Shown here piece after piece: positions 51,901 to 60,990 of a DNA stretch of 64,000 bases; position 1 is the first letter of the stretch; each line of letters begins with the position of its first letter. Source of the DNA: an uncultured Burkholderiales bacterium (GTDB lineage Bacteria; Pseudomonadota; Gammaproteobacteria; Burkholderiales; Burkholderiaceae_C); NCBI GenBank assembly GCA_903880855.1, contig CAIRQX010000122.1, positions 1 through 64,000 of the forward strand, written 5' to 3'. Below the pieces are notes generated by a model. The model saw only the letters and a program-made list of their open reading frames with translations. It ran no database searches and was not told the origin of the DNA. The position numbers and the translations under genes are program-made.

Positions 51901-52392
51901 GCGCACCGCATATTCACCAGGGCTTACAACTTGCGTGACATGGCTGTAGCCAGCCAAACTCAGTTGTTCTTTGAATTTCGCTTCATTGAGAGATTGCTTG
52001 ACCTTGAATTCAAATGTGTAGCCTGCCAAGAAAGACGGCGGCGCAAGTCGGTAAAGCGCAGTGGTTGCAGGAATCAAAATGACATCTGCATCGCCCTGCG
52101 AAATTCGCCACAGAGTCGCTAAGCGTTCGCTGATCAAATCTTGGTGTGGTGAAAAACTGTCGTAAGGCAGAGTTTCCCAATCAGGGAAGAGCACACAACG
52201 CACTTCTGGTGCGAAGAAGGATATTTCGTCTTGCAGACGGTGTGCATCCGCAGCATCGGCAGTGACGATGGCGACTTGGGTCTTTTTGGATTTTTCTTGT
52301 ATGCCCAATTTAGCAAGCCATAGCGCATCGGCTGAGCCAACAGGGCGATCAATGGCAAATCGTTTGCCGGTACTCAATGAAGGCAGGTGCAT
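48904..52392 (-). CDS. mfd: Transcription-repair coupling factor
   Basis: [52 protein letters not shown]. Confidence 0.97.
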   Translation of the reverse strand: [1162 protein letters not shown]

Positions 52393-52415
52393 TGGGTTGA
52401 TTCTAGAATGACACC

Positions 52416-53147
52416 ATGTCTCACCCCTCAGCAACAACGCATCAGATGTATGCATTGATTCCTTGCGCGGGTAGTGGCGCGCGTGCTGGCTCCACGGAGC
52501 CTAAGCAATATCGCGACATTGCTGGACTTCCTATGGTGATCCATACCTTGCGCGCGTTCAATGCTGTGGTGAGAATCAGGCAAGGTTTAGTTGTTGTAGC
52601 CCCCGATGACATCGTTATGACTGGTTTAATTCAAAAACATGGCCTTTATAACTTTCAAGTCGCAGGAGTTGGTGGTGCACAACGTTCAGACAGTGTGTTG
52701 GCCGGCCTCAATGCCTTGATGGTGCACGGAGCCAAATCGGACGACTGGGTGTTAGTGCATGACGCTGCACGCTGTTTAATCACACCGCAACAAATTGATG
52801 GTTTGATAGATGCTGTTACCTCAGACCCCGTTGGCGGACTTTTGGCGCAACCGTTGGCTGATACCCTGAAGTCCGCAGATCACAATCGTGTGGTCGCCAC
52901 AGTGACCCGCGTTGATAAATGGTTAGCCCAAACACCACAAATGTTTCGGATCGGACCACTGAAACTCGCAATTGAGCAAGCGGGGTCAACTGTTACCGAC
53001 GAATCGTCTGCTATGGAGTCTATGGGGTTGCATCCTTTGTTGGTGGCTTGCGATAGCCATAATTTCAAAGTGACCTATCCACAAGACTTTGCGCTGGCAG
53101 AAGCTATTTTTCATATGAGAAACAACCATTTGCATGGAACACGCTAA
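52416..53147 (+). CDS. ispD: 2-C-methyl-D-erythritol 4-phosphate cytidylyltransferase
   Basis: [42 protein letters not shown]. Confidence 0.96.
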   Translation: MSHPSATTHQMYALIPCAGSGARAGSTEPKQYRDIAGLPMVIHTLRAFNAVVRIRQGLVVVAPDDIVMTGLIQKHGLYNFQVAGVGGAQRSDSVLAGLNALMVHGAKSDDWVLVHDAARCLITPQQIDGLIDAVTSDPVGGLLAQPLADTLKSADHNRVVATVTRVDKWLAQTPQMFRIGPLKLAIEQAGSTVTDESSAMESMGLHPLLVACDSHNFKVTYPQDFALAEAIFHMRNNHLHGTR

Positions 53148-53616
53148 ATTTCGTATTGGTGAGGGTTGGGATACGCATGCGCTGGTGACAGGGCGTCCAC
53201 TTGTTATTGGAGGCGTGCATATTCCCCATACACACGGTTTATTAGGACATTCAGATGCAGATGTATTGCTGCACGCGATTACAGATGCTTTGCTTGGCGC
53301 TGCTGCGTTAGGTGATATCGGTAGGCACTTTCCTGATACCGATGCGCAATTTAAGGGCGCTGACTCTTGGCTTCTTTTACAAAAAGTGGGTCAATTGTTA
53401 ACAGCTAATGGCTATCAAGTGGGCAATATTGATGCAACTGTGATTGCGCAAGCTCCCAAGTTAGCTAGTTTTATTCCTGCCATGTGCGAGCGGATCGCCC
53501 AAGCCTTAAACATTAGCCTCATACAGGTCAACGTAAAAGCCAAAACCGCTGAAAAAATGGGCCCAGTCGGAAAGGGCCTAAGCATGGAGGCGAGAGCCGT
53601 TGTGTTGATTTATTGA
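53134..53616 (+). CDS. ispF: 2-C-methyl-D-erythritol 2,4-cyclodiphosphate synthase
   Basis: [56 protein letters not shown]. Confidence 0.97.
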   Translation: MEHAKFRIGEGWDTHALVTGRPLVIGGVHIPHTHGLLGHSDADVLLHAITDALLGAAALGDIGRHFPDTDAQFKGADSWLLLQKVGQLLTANGYQVGNIDATVIAQAPKLASFIPAMCERIAQALNISLIQVNVKAKTAEKMGPVGKGLSMEARAVVLIY

Positions 53617-54020
53617 TTTTTGGGGTGGAGGGCGACTAGGCCGTCCACTATCTCTCGCACGATGCGTTTTTGCTCACACTTGAGCAACAAATATTTAACG
53701 ATGAGTTGCTGGTCAATGAGATTGACTTTGTCTTCAGCAATGTTTTTATCAAGCGACTTAGAGGGCGGTGTGCCAAAAAGCAAACCTTCTGGCGAAATTT
53801 TGAGCCACTTGCACAAGATAAGTAACTTGTCTTGTTTGGGAACAGAAACACCCATTAACCAATTGCGTGCCGCATGGGAAGTGATGCCATCACCCCAGTA
53901 ACGTAAATTGAATTCGTTCGCAACGACGGTGGCGGAGGGGCGAATGCCTGCTTCTTTGAGGGCAGATCGAAGACGTTCTGCGAACTTTGAAGTTTCTTTG
54001 GTGGGAGGGGTGCGTTTCAT
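53610..54020 (-). CDS. Putative helix-turn-helix (XRE-like) transcriptional regulator
   Basis: [13 protein letters not shown]...[39 protein letters not shown]. Confidence 0.75.
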   Translation of the reverse strand: MKRTPPTKETSKFAERLRSALKEAGIRPSATVVANEFNLRYWGDGITSHAARNWLMGVSVPKQDKLLILCKWLKISPEGLLFGTPPSKSLDKNIAEDKVNLIDQQLIVKYLLLKCEQKRIVREIVDGLVALHPKNQ

Positions 54021-54094
54021 TCCGCTAAGTTAACATTTGTTTTACCTTTATAGTTAATTATAGGTTAAAAACTTATTAATTGAGTATTTAATTA

Positions 54095-54877
54095 TTACTG
54101 AGCAGCCCAGCCGCCATCCATATTCCATGCAACGCCACGCACATTGTCAGCAGCCTTGGAGCACATGAACACAGCCAAGGCGCCTAGTTCCTCTGGGGTT
54201 GTAAATTGCATCGACGGTTCTTTCTCGCCTAGCAACATCTTGGTAGCTTGTTCATTAGAAATTTTTAATTCTGATGATTTGGCATCGACTTGTTTTTGAA
54301 CCAAGGGTGTGAGAACCCAACCAGGACAAATGGCATTGCAGGTCACACCGGTGGTGGCATTTTCTAGAGCGGTTACTTTGGTCAACCCGACTAGTCCGTG
54401 TTTGGCGGCTACATAAGCAGACTTTTGGGCTGAAGCCACTAATCCGTGCACAGAGGCCACATTGATGATGCGTCCCCAGTTTTTTTGCCGCATGTGGGGA
54501 ATCGCTAAGCGCGACGTATGAAATGCGCTGGTGAGGTTGATGGCAATGATGGCGTCCCATTTCTCAACTGGGAAGTTTTCTATCGAAGCTACATGCTGAA
54601 TACCAGCGTTATTGACCAAAATATCTACGCCTCCAAATTGTGTTTTGGCAAATTCCATCATGTCTTGGATATCGCTTGCTTTGCTCATATCTGCAGGGTG
54701 GTGTGCAACTTTGACCTTGCAAGCCTCAATTGCTGCTTTGGGGCCTGCAACATCACCAAACCCATTCATCACGATATTGGCACCTTCTTTGGCAAGCGCA
54801 ATCGCGATGCCTAGTCCAATGCCGCTGGTGGAACCAGTGACCAATGCTGTTTTACCTGCAAGCTGTAATTGAGACAT
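54095..54877 (-). CDS. bdhA: 3-hydroxybutyrate dehydrogenase (SDR)
   Basis: GKTALVTGSTSGIGLGIAIALAKEGANIVMNGFGD; KSAYVAAKHGLVGLTKV. Confidence 0.93.
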   Translation of the reverse strand: MSQLQLAGKTALVTGSTSGIGLGIAIALAKEGANIVMNGFGDVAGPKAAIEACKVKVAHHPADMSKASDIQDMMEFAKTQFGGVDILVNNAGIQHVASIENFPVEKWDAIIAINLTSAFHTSRLAIPHMRQKNWGRIINVASVHGLVASAQKSAYVAAKHGLVGLTKVTALENATTGVTCNAICPGWVLTPLVQKQVDAKSSELKISNEQATKMLLGEKEPSMQFTTPEELGALAVFMCSKAADNVRGVAWNMDGGWAAQ

Positions 54878-54946
54878 TTTTAAACCCCTTTTGAAAATAA
54901 TAAAAAACTTGTGACATTATGAGGTTTTGAAATTTAAACACTTGCA

Positions 54947-57106
54947 ATGGAAGACGGAGTTTTACAAAAGGCTAGGAATTTTTCCCAACCGCTATTGGAA
55001 GGAAGCACCTTAGATAGCGGAGAGGACGTGCTTGCGCATGCCGATGCAATGGTCGAGATACTTGACCAAATGGGTGACTCGCAAGATATGCAGGCCGCTT
55101 GTTACTTGGTCTATGCCTGCGACCACCTGGCTAAGCCAGAAGATGTCATTGGCAAGGCTTTTGGTGCCAGTTTTGCCGCTTTAGCCATTGAGACATCGCG
55201 CTTGATTCGCATTCAAAGACAGGCGCGCATACCTGCATCCGAAGGTGTCCAAGCTGATCTAGGTGTAGAAAACGTTCGCAAAATGTTGCTGGCGTTCTCA
55301 CGCGATTTACGCGTGGTGATGCTACGCTTGGCATCGAGGCTACAAACCTTACGCCATTATTCGGTATTGAAAAAACCACTGCCCAGTGGATTGGCCCAAG
55401 AGTCTCTCCAAGTTTTTGCACCTTTGGCTAACCGCTTGGGTATTTGGCAAATCAAATGGGAATTGGAAGACCTTTCGTTTAGGTTTACTGAACCTGATAC
55501 TTACCATCAAGTTGCGCATTGGTTAGATGAAAAACGTACAGAGCGTGAGATCTATATCGCTTCTGCTTGCGCATCCATTACATATGGCTTGAAAGAGCAG
55601 GGTATTGAAGCAAAAGTTTACGGGCGTCCCAAACACATCTACAGCATTGTCAAAAAAATGCGTGACAAAAATATTGGGTTTGAAAAGGTGTTGGACATTC
55701 GTGCTTTTCGTATTCTTGTCGACTCAGTTCCCAATTGTTACGCTGCACTGAGCTGGGTGCATAGCCAATATGCACCTATGGTGGAAGAGTTCAACGACTA
55801 TATTGCGCGGCCCAAGTCGAATGGTTACCAGTCACTGCACACGGTGGTGCGTGATGCGCAACAAAAAGCGATTGAAATTCAGATAAGAACTCAGAGCATG
55901 CATGACCATGCAGAACATGGTGTTGCTGCCCACTGGGCCTACAAGGAAGCGGGCAAGAAAGGCTATTCGGGTGTTTCTGCCACTGGAGCCTACGATGCCA
56001 AGATTGCCGTGTTGCGTCAATTGCTGGCATGGGAAAGAGAGATGTCGTCCGCCGACTCGCAATCTAGCGCGAACAACTTTCAAGGCACACGAGTTTCAGA
56101 GGCCGCGCCTGACCGTATATATGTGCTGACACCTGAGGCGGCTGTGGTGGAACTGCCGGAAGGCGCAACCCCGATTGATTTCGCCTACACCTTACACACC
56201 AATTTAGGACACCGTTGCCGCGGCGCGCATATCGATGGCGTCATGGTGCCTTTGAACACAGTTCTCAAAAACGGACAAACCGTTTCCATCACAGCCATCA
56301 AAGATGGTGGTCCTTCTAGGGACTGGCTTAACCCAGAGTTGGGCTTTTTAGTAAGCGCCAGAGCGCGTGCGAAGGTGCGTGCTTGGTTCAATGCGCAGGT
56401 GTTCCAAGAGACGGTGTTTAAGGGACGCGAAGTTGTCGAGAAATTATTGCAACGCGAAGGTAAATCCAGTACCAATTTAGATGAGCTATCAGGACAGCTG
56501 GGATTTAAATCTTCTGAAGCATTATTTGAATCCGTTGGTAAGGAAGAATTTTCTCTAAGGGCGATCGAGCAATTTTTAAGACCCAATGCAGTTATAAACG
56601 TCACACCTGACGATTACATATTGCTCAAAAAATCAAAACCTACCAAGCCCTCAGAAAACGGCGGTGTTTTGGTGGTGGGCATGGATTCTTTGCTGACGCA
56701 GTTGGCAAAGTGCTGCAAACCGGCGCCACCCGATGAGATCAAAGGCTTTGTGACCCGCGGTAAAGGCGTGAGCATCCACCGTGAGGATTGTTCCAACTTT
56801 GCGCAAATCGAAAGGAAAAATCCTGATCGCGTCATTGAAGTAACTTGGAGCCATGCAAAAGTTGCGCAGCCACTGGCTTATCAAGTAGATGTGTCGATTG
56901 AAGCTTTTGATAGACAAGGCTTACTAAGAGACATCTCTGAAGTTTTTTCTAAAGAAAAAATGAATGTGGTCGGTGTGCAAACCCAATCCATCAAGGAAGT
57001 AGCTTGGATGACATTTACCGTTGAGGTCTTTGATACGCGCAAACTCAACAAAGTTTTGGGTCTCATTGGAGAAGTCAAAGGGGTACGCAACACTAAAAGA
57101 CGTTAG
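54947..57106 (+). CDS. spoT: RelA/SpoT-family (p)ppGpp synthetase/hydrolase
   Basis: YSIVKKMRDKNIGFEKVLDIRAFRILVDSV; NGYQSLHTVV; TGS and ACT domains. Confidence 0.92.
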   Translation: MEDGVLQKARNFSQPLLEGSTLDSGEDVLAHADAMVEILDQMGDSQDMQAACYLVYACDHLAKPEDVIGKAFGASFAALAIETSRLIRIQRQARIPASEGVQADLGVENVRKMLLAFSRDLRVVMLRLASRLQTLRHYSVLKKPLPSGLAQESLQVFAPLANRLGIWQIKWELEDLSFRFTEPDTYHQVAHWLDEKRTEREIYIASACASITYGLKEQGIEAKVYGRPKHIYSIVKKMRDKNIGFEKVLDIRAFRILVDSVPNCYAALSWVHSQYAPMVEEFNDYIARPKSNGYQSLHTVVRDAQQKAIEIQIRTQSMHDHAEHGVAAHWAYKEAGKKGYSGVSATGAYDAKIAVLRQLLAWEREMSSADSQSSANNFQGTRVSEAAPDRIYVLTPEAAVVELPEGATPIDFAYTLHTNLGHRCRGAHIDGVMVPLNTVLKNGQTVSITAIKDGGPSRDWLNPELGFLVSARARAKVRAWFNAQVFQETVFKGREVVEKLLQREGKSSTNLDELSGQLGFKSSEALFESVGKEEFSLRAIEQFLRPNAVINVTPDDYILLKKSKPTKPSENGGVLVVGMDSLLTQLAKCCKPAPPDEIKGFVTRGKGVSIHREDCSNFAQIERKNPDRVIEVTWSHAKVAQPLAYQVDVSIEAFDRQGLLRDISEVFSKEKMNVVGVQTQSIKEVAWMTFTVEVFDTRKLNKVLGLIGEVKGVRNTKRR

Positions 57107-57136
57107 AGTCTGATACACTTGTGTTTTCGGACATTT

Positions 57137-57213
57137 AGGCGCGTAGCTCAGCTGGTTAGAGCACCACCTTGACATGGTGGGGGTCGTTGGTTCGAGTCCA
57201 ATCGCGCCTACCA
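57137..57213 (+). tRNA. tRNA-Val(GAC)
   Basis: AGGCGCG/CGCGCCT acceptor, TTGACAT anticodon loop, GGTTCGAGTCC T-arm, encoded CCA. Confidence 0.95.
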
Positions 57214-57234
57214 ATTTTTCCAATCCCACAGAGT

Positions 57235-58614
57235 ATGAATACGGCACACATTCCCAAAGTGGGTTTTGTGAGCTTGGGCTGTCCCAAGGCGTTGACAGAC
57301 TCTGAGCTCATATTGACGCAATTAAGCGCACAAGGCTATCAAACCTCAAAAACTTTTGAGGGTGCTGACTTGGTGATTGTGAATACCTGCGGATTTATCG
57401 ATGACGCAGTTAAAGAAAGCTTAGACACCATTGGCGAAGCATTAGCCGCGAACGGCAAAGTGATTGTCACGGGCTGTTTAGGTGCAAGATCCAACACGGA
57501 TGGCAGCAACATGGTGCGAGCCTTGCACCCCAGCGTCCTCGCTGTCACAGGCCCACACGCCACACAAGAGGTGATGGACGCGGTGCATCTGCACTTACCT
57601 AAACCCCATGATGCTTTTATTGACCTCATACCGCCTCACAACATCGATACAGGCGTTAAATTAACGCCCAAGCATTACGCTTACCTCAAGATCAGCGAAG
57701 GTTGTAATCACCGCTGTACTTTTTGCATCATCCCATCCATGCGCGGAGACTTAGTCAGTCGCCCCATTGGCGATGTGCTGAAAGAAGCGCATGCTTTGTT
57801 TGAGAGTGGCGTCAAAGAGTTGTTGGTCATCAGCCAAGACACCTCTGCTTATGGTGTTGATGTGCAATACCGAACTGGTTTTTGGGATGGTAAGCCCATC
57901 AAAACTAAAACGCTGGAGCTTGCGAAAGCTTTAGGCGACATTGCTCAGAGCTATGGCGCTTGGGTACGTTTGCACTATGTTTATCCGTATCCAAGCGTTG
58001 ACGACATCATTCCCTTAATGGCCACTGGCCATGTGCTTCCGTATTTGGATGTACCTTTTCAGCATAGCCACCCTGATGTGTTGAAGCGCATGAAGCGCCC
58101 TGCTAGTGGTGAAAAAAACTTAGAACGAATTCAGCGATGGCGGGAAATGTGCCCGCAAATTGTTATTCGCAGTACGTTTATTGCTGGCTTTCCGGGTGAA
58201 ACCGAAGAAGAGTTTGATCATTTATTGGACTTCATGCGTGAAGCCAAGATTGATCGTGCTGGTTGCTTTGCTTACAGCCCTGTTGAAGGCGCTACAGCTA
58301 ACCAAATCCCTGGCATGTTGCCTCAAGCTTTAAGGCAAGAACGAACTGCGCGTTTTATGCAAGTGGCAGAAGAGGTTTCCGTGAACAAGCTCACATATAG
58401 AGTGGGCGACACCTTGCAAGTTCTGATCGATTCTGCACCAGGCAGCGGCAGAAAAGGTGGTGTTGGAAGAAGTTACGCAGAAGCACCGGAGATTGATGGT
58501 GTGGTGCGTTTATTACCTTCTGAAAAAATCAGCAAGGTTTTGAAAGTGGGTGAATTTACGCGCGCTAAAGTTGTTTCAACGCAAGGTCATGACCTGATTG
58601 CGTCGCCAATTTGA
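57235..58614 (+). CDS. rimO: Ribosomal protein S12 methylthiotransferase
   Basis: [23 protein letters not shown]; radical [11 protein letters not shown]. Confidence 0.96.
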   Translation: MNTAHIPKVGFVSLGCPKALTDSELILTQLSAQGYQTSKTFEGADLVIVNTCGFIDDAVKESLDTIGEALAANGKVIVTGCLGARSNTDGSNMVRALHPSVLAVTGPHATQEVMDAVHLHLPKPHDAFIDLIPPHNIDTGVKLTPKHYAYLKISEGCNHRCTFCIIPSMRGDLVSRPIGDVLKEAHALFESGVKELLVISQDTSAYGVDVQYRTGFWDGKPIKTKTLELAKALGDIAQSYGAWVRLHYVYPYPSVDDIIPLMATGHVLPYLDVPFQHSHPDVLKRMKRPASGEKNLERIQRWREMCPQIVIRSTFIAGFPGETEEEFDHLLDFMREAKIDRAGCFAYSPVEGATANQIPGMLPQALRQERTARFMQVAEEVSVNKLTYRVGDTLQVLIDSAPGSGRKGGVGRSYAEAPEIDGVVRLLPSEKISKVLKVGEFTRAKVVSTQGHDLIASPI

Positions 58615-58633
58615 CGCATAAATCATTTAGGAT

Positions 58634-58720
58634 TGGTGCCCAGGAAGGGACTCGAACCCCCACGATCTTGCGATCGCCAGCACCTGAAGCTGGTGCGTCT
58701 ACCAATTTCGCCACCTGGGC
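58634..58720 (-). tRNA. tRNA-Leu(CAG)
   Basis: Minus strand GCCCAGGTGGCGAAATTGGTAGACGC...CCAGCTTCAGGTGCTGG...GGTTCGAGTCCC..CCTGGGCACCA. Confidence 0.95.
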
Positions 58721-58743
58721 ATTTCAGGAATGAAAGGGATTCT

Positions 58744-60990
58744 ATCAAACATACCTCACCAACCAGTGGTTTACTGGAAGAGTTTGAAGGCACTGTGTCG
58801 GGCCATCGCGATGGACATGGCTTTGTTCAACGTGACGATGGGTTGCCAGATATTTATTTACCACCGAATGAGATGCGTGCTGTTTTACACCGCGACCGTG
58901 TCAAAGCGCGCGTGGTGCGGTTTGATCGCAAAGGACGTTCTGAGGGCCGTGTGGTGGAGATTTTGCAGCGCTCTACGCAGCCCATCATCGGCAGACTTTT
59001 ACAAGAAAGCGGTGTCTGGTTAGTTGCTCCCGAAGACAAACGCTATGGCCAAGATGTTTTGATTCCTAAAAGTGCGACTGCACGTGCAACAGTGGGCCAG
59101 GTGGTGGTGGTGGAGTTGACTGAACCGCCCAGTTTGTATGGCCAACCGGTGGGTCGGATCAAAGAAGTATTGGGTGAGGTGGATGACCCAGGCATGGAGA
59201 TTGAAATTGCGGTGCGCAAATATGGCGTGCCACATGAATTTTCTGAAGCCTGTTTAGCCCTTGCCCGTGGGCTGCCTGACAAAGTTCGGCCCCAAGATAA
59301 AAAGAACCGTGTTGATCTCACCGATATCCCGTTGGTCACGATTGACGGTGAAGATGCGCGTGATTTCGATGATGCGGTGTATTGCGAACCTGCCAAAGTG
59401 GGCCGTTCTAAGGGTTGGCGTTTATTGGTTGCAATTGCCGATGTGAGTCATTATGTTGAGACCGGTAGTGCGATAGATATCGATGCATACGACCGTGCCA
59501 CCAGTGTTTATTTCCCGCGCCGTGTGATTCCGATGCTGCCTGAGAAACTATCCAATGGCTTATGTTCACTCAACCCTGATGTTGAACGCTTGTGCATGGT
59601 GTGCGATATGTTGATCACCACATCGGGTGAAGTGCATGCTTACCAGTTTTATCCGGCTGTGATGTTTAGCCATGCTCGGTTTACATACACCGAAGTAGCT
59701 GCCATTTTGGCGAATACACGTGGCCCTGAAGCTGCGCGCAGAAAAGACCGCGTCAACGATTTGATCCATTTGCACGATGTGTATGGCGCTTTGCTGCAAG
59801 CGCGCAAAGCTAGGGGTGCAATCGATTTTGAAACGACCGAGACACAAATTGTGTGTGACGACAGTGGCCGTATTGAAAAGATCGTCCCGCGTGTTCGTAA
59901 TGATGCCCACAAGTTGATTGAAGAAGCGATGCTTGCGGCCAACGTGTGTAGTGCAGACTTTATTTTGCAAAGTAAGAACCCCGGTTTGTTCCGTGTGCAC
60001 GAAGGCCCTACGCCTGAGAAAAAAGACACCCTACGAAATTACCTGAAGGCTACTGGTATTGGAATGAATATTTCCGATAACCCCAAGCCAGCAGAGTTTC
60101 AAGCTATTGCGGAGGCTACAAAAGAGCGTCCTGACGCATTACAAATTCACTCTATGTTGTTGCGTTCTATGCAACAGGCTATTTACACGCCGATCAATAG
60201 CGGACACTTTGGTTTGGCTTTCGAAGCTTATACACACTTCACTAGCCCTATCCGTCGTTACCCAGATTTATTGGTGCATCGGGTGATCAAAGCCATCTTA
60301 GAAAAGCGACGCTACCAATTACCCGCTTTGCCCACACCTGGAGAGGCGCATGCAAAACTCGCGCGCCGTTTAGCCTCCAAAGTACGCCAACCAGAAACGA
60401 CACCCGCAATCAAAGTAAAAATTTCTGCTGACCAGCAAGCATGGGAGGCTGCCGGTTTGCATTGCAGCGCGAATGAACGCCGCGCGGACGAAGCGAGCCG
60501 TGATGTGGAAGCTTGGTTGAAATGCAAATACATGCGAGAGCATTTGGGAGAAGAGTACAGCGGCGTGGTGTCGTCTGCGACAGGCTTTGGTTTGTTCGTG
60601 ACCTTAGATGCAATGTACGTAGAGGGCTTGGTGCACATCACGGAGCTCGGTGGCGAATACTTCCGTTTCGATGAAGCAAAACAAGAGTTGCGTGGTGAAC
60701 GTTCCGGTATTCGCTACGCGATTGGTTCGCGTGTGCGCGTACAAGTCAGCCGCGTCGATTTGGATGGCCGCAAGATCGACTTCAGATTGGTCAGAGATGA
60801 CGAAGAATTAACTGCACGTTTTGGCAAAGATAAAAACGAGGCTGGGGCAACCAAGTTCAAATCTTCTGCAAAAAAGCCTTTTGTCAGAGACGCTGAGAAA
60901 TCTTCTAAGTTACGCGGTGTCTCTAAGCCTAGTGGCAAGGCGAGCATGAAAAAGAGCACAGGCCCTAAAAGTAAAAAACCTAGAAAATAA
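58744..60990 (+). CDS. rnr: Ribonuclease R; start codon uncertain (no ATG/GTG/TTG between the tRNA and the first domain)
   Basis: VSGHRDGHGFVQRDDGLPDIYLPPNEM CSD; DIPLVTIDGEDARDFDDAVY; S1 domain; basic C-terminal tail. Confidence 0.93.
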   Translation: MKHTSPTSGLLEEFEGTVSGHRDGHGFVQRDDGLPDIYLPPNEMRAVLHRDRVKARVVRFDRKGRSEGRVVEILQRSTQPIIGRLLQESGVWLVAPEDKRYGQDVLIPKSATARATVGQVVVVELTEPPSLYGQPVGRIKEVLGEVDDPGMEIEIAVRKYGVPHEFSEACLALARGLPDKVRPQDKKNRVDLTDIPLVTIDGEDARDFDDAVYCEPAKVGRSKGWRLLVAIADVSHYVETGSAIDIDAYDRATSVYFPRRVIPMLPEKLSNGLCSLNPDVERLCMVCDMLITTSGEVHAYQFYPAVMFSHARFTYTEVAAILANTRGPEAARRKDRVNDLIHLHDVYGALLQARKARGAIDFETTETQIVCDDSGRIEKIVPRVRNDAHKLIEEAMLAANVCSADFILQSKNPGLFRVHEGPTPEKKDTLRNYLKATGIGMNISDNPKPAEFQAIAEATKERPDALQIHSMLLRSMQQAIYTPINSGHFGLAFEAYTHFTSPIRRYPDLLVHRVIKAILEKRRYQLPALPTPGEAHAKLARRLASKVRQPETTPAIKVKISADQQAWEAAGLHCSANERRADEASRDVEAWLKCKYMREHLGEEYSGVVSSATGFGLFVTLDAMYVEGLVHITELGGEYFRFDEAKQELRGERSGIRYAIGSRVRVQVSRVDLDGRKIDFRLVRDDEELTARFGKDKNEAGATKFKSSAKKPFVRDAEKSSKLRGVSKPSGKASMKKSTGPKSKKPRK

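Noticed and set aside
58633-58720. N-terminal rnr extension [29 protein letters not shown]
   Set aside because: This is the translation of the antisense strand of tRNA-Leu, a known source of mis-annotated peptides
57140-58720. Possible tRNA-associated integrated element between the two tRNAs
   Set aside because: Only the core gene rimO lies between them; no integrase, no att-like repeats seen
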